A program made the position numbers and the translations under genes. A stretch of 64,000 bases of DNA from Nemertoderma westbladi (taxonomy: Eukaryota > Xenacoelomorpha > Nemertodermatida > Nemertodermatidae): NCBI GenBank assembly GCA_032718475.1, contig JAUCBJ010003286.1, forward strand, positions 19,030 through 83,029, given 5' to 3'. This document shows positions 60,550-64,000 of this stretch, piece by piece. Every line of letters starts with the position of its first letter. Position 1 is the first letter of the stretch. A model generated the notes under the pieces. It had not been told where the DNA came from. It searched no databases and saw only the letters and a program-made list of their open reading frames with translations.

Positions 60550-61674
60550 GTTGTTTTTATTGACTTTCGCAAGGCCTTCGGACCATACAGTAGAGCACAT
60601 CGTCCTACGAAATCAGCGGAGTAATTCAATTGTCAGAGGAATCACATAAATTGTTTACTAATTCTTTATTTACTTTAAAATTTCAATTTGTTGTTCAAAT
60701 TGGAGCAGCGTAGGCTTAAATTCAGAATGTCTACCAATTACAACTGGTGTTCTGAGGTGTTCTATACTGTCCAATAAGCAATCAATACGAGAAGCTTGTA
60801 GTAGCACCTTACACCTTGCTGCGAAGTTGTATGCCATAGACCTATATTTGTTTTAAAAATGCCAAGCTACATTAAATCCCGTTGCAAAATGCAAAAACAT
60901 TTATTTAACTTCCAAAATTGCGTGGTTTTAATATTTTGGGGTTTAATAACTATTTACATCATTGTATGAAACCGTCTACATGATGCTAGCGCAGCGAGGG
61001 AGGTTTACATAAATACACATCAATGGTAGCAATAAACATAAACAATTGTTATTAATTATCAATGTAGATTATTTCAAACGTGTTCTGGAAGTTTATTGTT
61101 ACTAAGTGATTACGTTGCAACATTCCGTCCTATAGGCCGCAACGCTGTAAGAATAATAAATGTACATAAATGTGCAATGTCTGCATTATGTCATCATATA
61201 AAAATAAAAATATGTGAATTATTATTACTCCTTTAATATTTAGTTGAAGTAAATGTTTTTGCATGCGATTTAAAGTAGCGGGATTTTTAAACAAAATGTA
61301 CCGTGTGCCATAAAGGTGCTGTAACACTAACAGAACGCAGAACGCTAGGCCTTACAGCCTTAAAACTGTAACAACAGGTAGGCCTATTGCAGACCACTGC
61401 AGCACTACCGGTACTGGCCACTGCTGGCACATCCTGACATCACACGTGCAACATAGGGGCCGCGATACTTATCGTTCCAGCGTTCTGTAGTTCGTTTACC
61501 GTACCCGGCAATCTGGCGCCGAGTACGGTGGGTGGGTTGTAGGCGTACTGCCAGACTGCATGTACTGCTGTAGCAGTAGCACTGCTTCTCAGCTTCTGCC
61601 TGTCTGCTGCACTGTAGGCGACAGTCTGTGCCAAATCAGTAAATGTTAATAACTTGTGTCTGTGTGTGATCGTT
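60550..61674. other. 5' flank of the aladin gene
   Basis: Unique sequence, becoming GC-richer after 61400, which may be the promoter and 5' UTR of the gene starting at 61675. No element could be assigned with confidence. Confidence 0.4.
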
Positions 61675-63186
61675 ATGGACACTTCGTGTTTAAACGATTC
61701 GATGTCGGACATTGTAACTGTAAGAGAGGTAAACGGCCGACTCATAAATAAACTCAAAGATGATATTTCAGAGGCTGATACGGAATATTACGACCCGAAC
61801 ACCCTGATCACTTATAAGAGTATCAACCCGGACATACACCACCCGCACCACATCTACAGACTATCGTCCCAAGCTTTCGCTCCAGGGGGGGCTGCTGGTG
61901 AGTCACCGTATTGGGGTCTCAAATGGCCGAGCCAACCCCTTGACGACTGGCGTGAATCTCTGAAACACTCAAAATATTTCACCGAGAAACTAGATTGGCT
62001 TCTGGAGATTGCGGTACGAATGTTCGACTTTCTCCCGCGTCATTTAATTCCACGCTCATATCTAAACCAGTTTAAATCTCCCGCTGAAGCTGCGGCTTCG
62101 CTGAGTCAGAGTAACTGTAGACACGGTGAGCCGATCTCGATACAATCGGTAGAGTGGCATCCGCACACTGATCGACTGGCTGTAGTCTCGGAGCACACAG
62201 TTGGTGTCTACCACTACTCGTTGGGCGGTCGGCCTCCTCAGACGTTGAAACATCGACTACAGCGGGACGTGGCGGCCGTTCAGTGGCGACCCTACGCCGC
62301 CTGCGACATCGCGGTGGCCGGCTCGAGCGGCCTCCTTCTGTGGTCCGTAGACCCTGTATCCACAGCGACGCGATCGTCCCCAAACCGCGCGACGCCGCTT
62401 CAGCTGGCGGGACACGCGCCGGTGACGAGCGTCGCGTGGAGCGCGGACGGTCGACTGGTCGCGAGCGCCGCCCTGGGAGCCCGCAGTCTGGTCGTCTGGG
62501 AGACGGACTCGCGGACCCCGGCCCACGTGCTGAGCCGTCCGTGGTCCGCCACGGTCTCCCGGTTGCTATGGTCTCCGGACGGTGGGCGGTTGCTCGCTGC
62601 CACGGTGGGTCGTTCGTTCTCTGTGTGGACGACTCGCCGAGGAGTCCCTTGGGAGCGGGAGGAGTGGTTGCGCCTCCCGGCACGCCTCCATTCCGCCGTA
62701 TGGGCTCCCGACTCCCGACTGCTACTGTTCGCTTCCGTCTCCGACTCCCGTCTCTACTCCCTCCCGTTCTCCCACGACTCCGGACAACGGGAGGCCCTCC
62801 CCTGCTACGACATCTCCCCCGAGGACTACATCGTCTCCATCCGATGGGACCCCTCCTCCCGCTCCCGTATCGCTATCCTCACTCCCCGCTCCCTTCTCCT
62901 CCTCTCGGTTCGCTCCCAACCCACCCTCCAACTCTCCGCAATCGGTATCATCCACACCAACTCGCCCCCGACCTGCATCGCCTTCCATCCCAACCTCCCT
63001 CATTCCGCTCTCCTCACTATCGGCTCCTCCTGCGGTCGGGTCTCCTTCTTCCCAATCCAACTAGACCATTTGGACACCCGGTCGCTAATAGAAACCCCAT
63101 CCGTTGCCAAGGATACAAGTAATTCCGTGATATCCCATTTGTATTCTAGAACTGCGATCGACAATAATTGTAGTTTTTTGGATTGA
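61675..63186 (+). CDS. AAAS: Aladin (nuclear pore WD-repeat protein)
   Basis: A single-exon ORF of 503 aa from the ATG at 61675; human aladin is 546 aa. Aladin is a peripheral nucleoporin that binds NDC1 on the nuclear envelope. Sequence signatures match in order: DWRESLKHSKYFTEKLDWLL region (helical N-terminal part), SVEWHPHTDRLAVVSEHTVGVY (about 158-180), LKHRLQRDVAAVQWRP (191-206), AGHAPVTSVAWSADGRLVASA (245-265), VSRLLWSPDGGRLLAAT (294-310), AVWAPDSRLLLF (341-352), IRWDPSSRSRIAIL (389-402) and ITFHPS-like CIAFHPNLPHSALLTIG (434-450). These are the WD40 blades of the propeller. The C-terminal serine/proline tail of the vertebrate protein is replaced by a shorter one. The 3' half is very GC-rich (62270-62950), which creates long spurious ORFs in other frames. 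No introns, whereas the human gene has 16 exons. Confidence 0.95.
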   Translation: MDTSCLNDSMSDIVTVREVNGRLINKLKDDISEADTEYYDPNTLITYKSINPDIHHPHHIYRLSSQAFAPGGAAGESPYWGLKWPSQPLDDWRESLKHSKYFTEKLDWLLEIAVRMFDFLPRHLIPRSYLNQFKSPAEAAASLSQSNCRHGEPISIQSVEWHPHTDRLAVVSEHTVGVYHYSLGGRPPQTLKHRLQRDVAAVQWRPYAACDIAVAGSSGLLLWSVDPVSTATRSSPNRATPLQLAGHAPVTSVAWSADGRLVASAALGARSLVVWETDSRTPAHVLSRPWSATVSRLLWSPDGGRLLAATVGRSFSVWTTRRGVPWEREEWLRLPARLHSAVWAPDSRLLLFASVSDSRLYSLPFSHDSGQREALPCYDISPEDYIVSIRWDPSSRSRIAILTPRSLLLLSVRSQPTLQLSAIGIIHTNSPPTCIAFHPNLPHSALLTIGSSCGRVSFFPIQLDHLDTRSLIETPSVAKDTSNSVISHLYSRTAIDNNCSFLD

Positions 63187-63952
63187 TTTTAATGCGTTTG
63201 TAATTCACCCCGCAATCTATATGCAATTGATATGTGACAGTAAATTGATTTCACTGATTTTGTAAAACAATAATAATTTTCCTATCCAATTAAAGTACAG
63301 AACTAGTAAGCTAGTACAAAACTACTCATATGTAAAGTATTGCGAGTTGCGTCACAGTGTCAGTGTTTGTGTCTCTTCCACAACTGCAACACATTGCATT
63401 ACAATCTTTATGCACTACAATAAGTGTGACACATTGTATTGCAATCTTGTGCACTTTAACAAGTGCGACACCGGGCTTTTCTAACAACCTGCCCTTCAAC
63501 AAACGCTACTTTTTATTGCAACATGGCTGCATTTCTTCTAAGTCAAACTCTTTGCATCATCAAACTCACTACTTGTACTTCTGCAAAATGCGACTCATTG
63601 CAATTGAATCTACACCTCTGGCCTTTTCTAGTCCAGTGGTCGTTTTAATCAAACAATGTTATCTTTAGAAATCGCATAAACATAAAACCGCAAACAATAA
63701 TTAAGAACAGTTGTAATTGCTAGCTTTGTGGATGTTGGCCTTCTAAAACGGTATTTCTCCAATGATTTTTCTTGAGATCTGCACAAAGTTCAATATCGGC
63801 CTAGTAATCTTTTATACGATATCCTGCTTGTATTATTCTAACCAAAACACATCTTACTATTTTTATTTATAATCATACTGTACATTTTGCGTCAAAGTAT
63901 TAGGTGTAACAACAATATACTTTAATGTAATACTGTTATACTTATATACGCC
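63187..63952. other. Intergenic region between aladin and ribokinase
   Basis: AT-rich; ACACATTG(C/T)(A/G)TT(A/G)CAATCTT(A)TGCAC-like segments are repeated twice at 63390 and 63430. No other feature is supported. Confidence 0.4.
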
Positions 63953-64000
63953 ATGGATGTAGTTGTTGTCGGTGCTTGTAACATGGACCTAATATCGTAC
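63953..64000 (+). CDS. RBKS: Ribokinase-like protein, N-terminus only (runs off the window)
   Basis: The last 48 bases encode MDVVVVGACNMDLISY, which fits the first beta strand of eukaryotic ribokinases (VVVVG-x-C-x-x-DLxSY) of the PfkB family. Ribokinase phosphorylates ribose at O-5 for entry into the pentose phosphate and nucleotide pathways. Only 16 codons are visible, so ATP- and ribose-binding motifs cannot be checked; another PfkB sugar kinase is possible. Confidence 0.75.
   Translation, partial: MDVVVVGACNMDLISY

Noticed and set aside
62072-63122. Long ORFs overlapping aladin in other frames (203, 279 and 160 aa)
   Set aside because: Produced by the GC-rich third positions of the aladin gene; proline/arginine/serine-rich with no domain.

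Overview
This is nuclear DNA of a bilaterian animal. Spliced genes with GT-AG and GC-AG introns, a monoamine-type SLC6 transporter, aladin, an ADAP-type ArfGAP and glycogen branching enzyme all point to an animal. The AT-rich intergenic DNA, large satellite arrays, invertebrate-type retroelements and TAGGCCTA-like words suggest a marine invertebrate, but I cannot name the species or phylum. Most genes here are intron-poor: five recognisable genes have a single uninterrupted reading frame, and the branching enzyme has one intron. The SLC6 gene, by contrast, has eleven coding exons.

Layout. 0-6 kb: a 2.3-kb TCTG microsatellite and a 2.4-kb array of a 21-bp palindromic unit. 7-10 kb: a doubtful small ORF and a 5'(3')-deoxyribonucleotidase gene. 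10.4-12 kb: minisatellites and the 3' end of an RT element. 13-17.7 kb: two lysine-rich protein genes with nearly identical C-terminal halves but unrelated N-termini. 18-25.4 kb: degenerate repeats, foldback elements carrying a TGTTCTAGAACA palindrome, a LINE fragment and an Mpv17-family gene. 26.9-27.4 kb: a tRNA-derived SINE inside an inverted repeat. 29.2-31.1 kb: an ArfGAP-PH-PH protein gene with a long coiled-coil N-terminus. 32.6-45.8 kb (minus strand): the serotonin-transporter-like gene. Its last intron holds a 2.4-kb minisatellite with a 706-bp higher-order duplication, and its second intron (GC donor) holds a degenerate reverse-transcriptase element. 48.1-54.2 kb (plus strand): glycogen branching enzyme, whose single intron holds a large foldback element and a 2-kb minisatellite. 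54.9-58.3 kb: a 3.4-kb array of a 48-bp unit. 58.7-60.5 kb: a non-autonomous hAT-type transposon with intact 8-bp target duplications. 61.7-63.2 kb: aladin. 63.95 kb to the end: the start of a ribokinase-like gene.

The host genes are unrelated housekeeping or neuronal functions (nucleotide metabolism, organelle membrane, Arf/phosphoinositide signalling, monoamine uptake, glycogen synthesis, nuclear pore, ribose phosphorylation); nothing suggests an operon or a shared pathway. The most unusual content is the repeat landscape: five tandem arrays of 2-3.4 kb, a family of foldback elements sharing poly(C) tracts, and an RT copy whose catalytic palm is split between motifs B and C by an in-frame 66-bp minisatellite.
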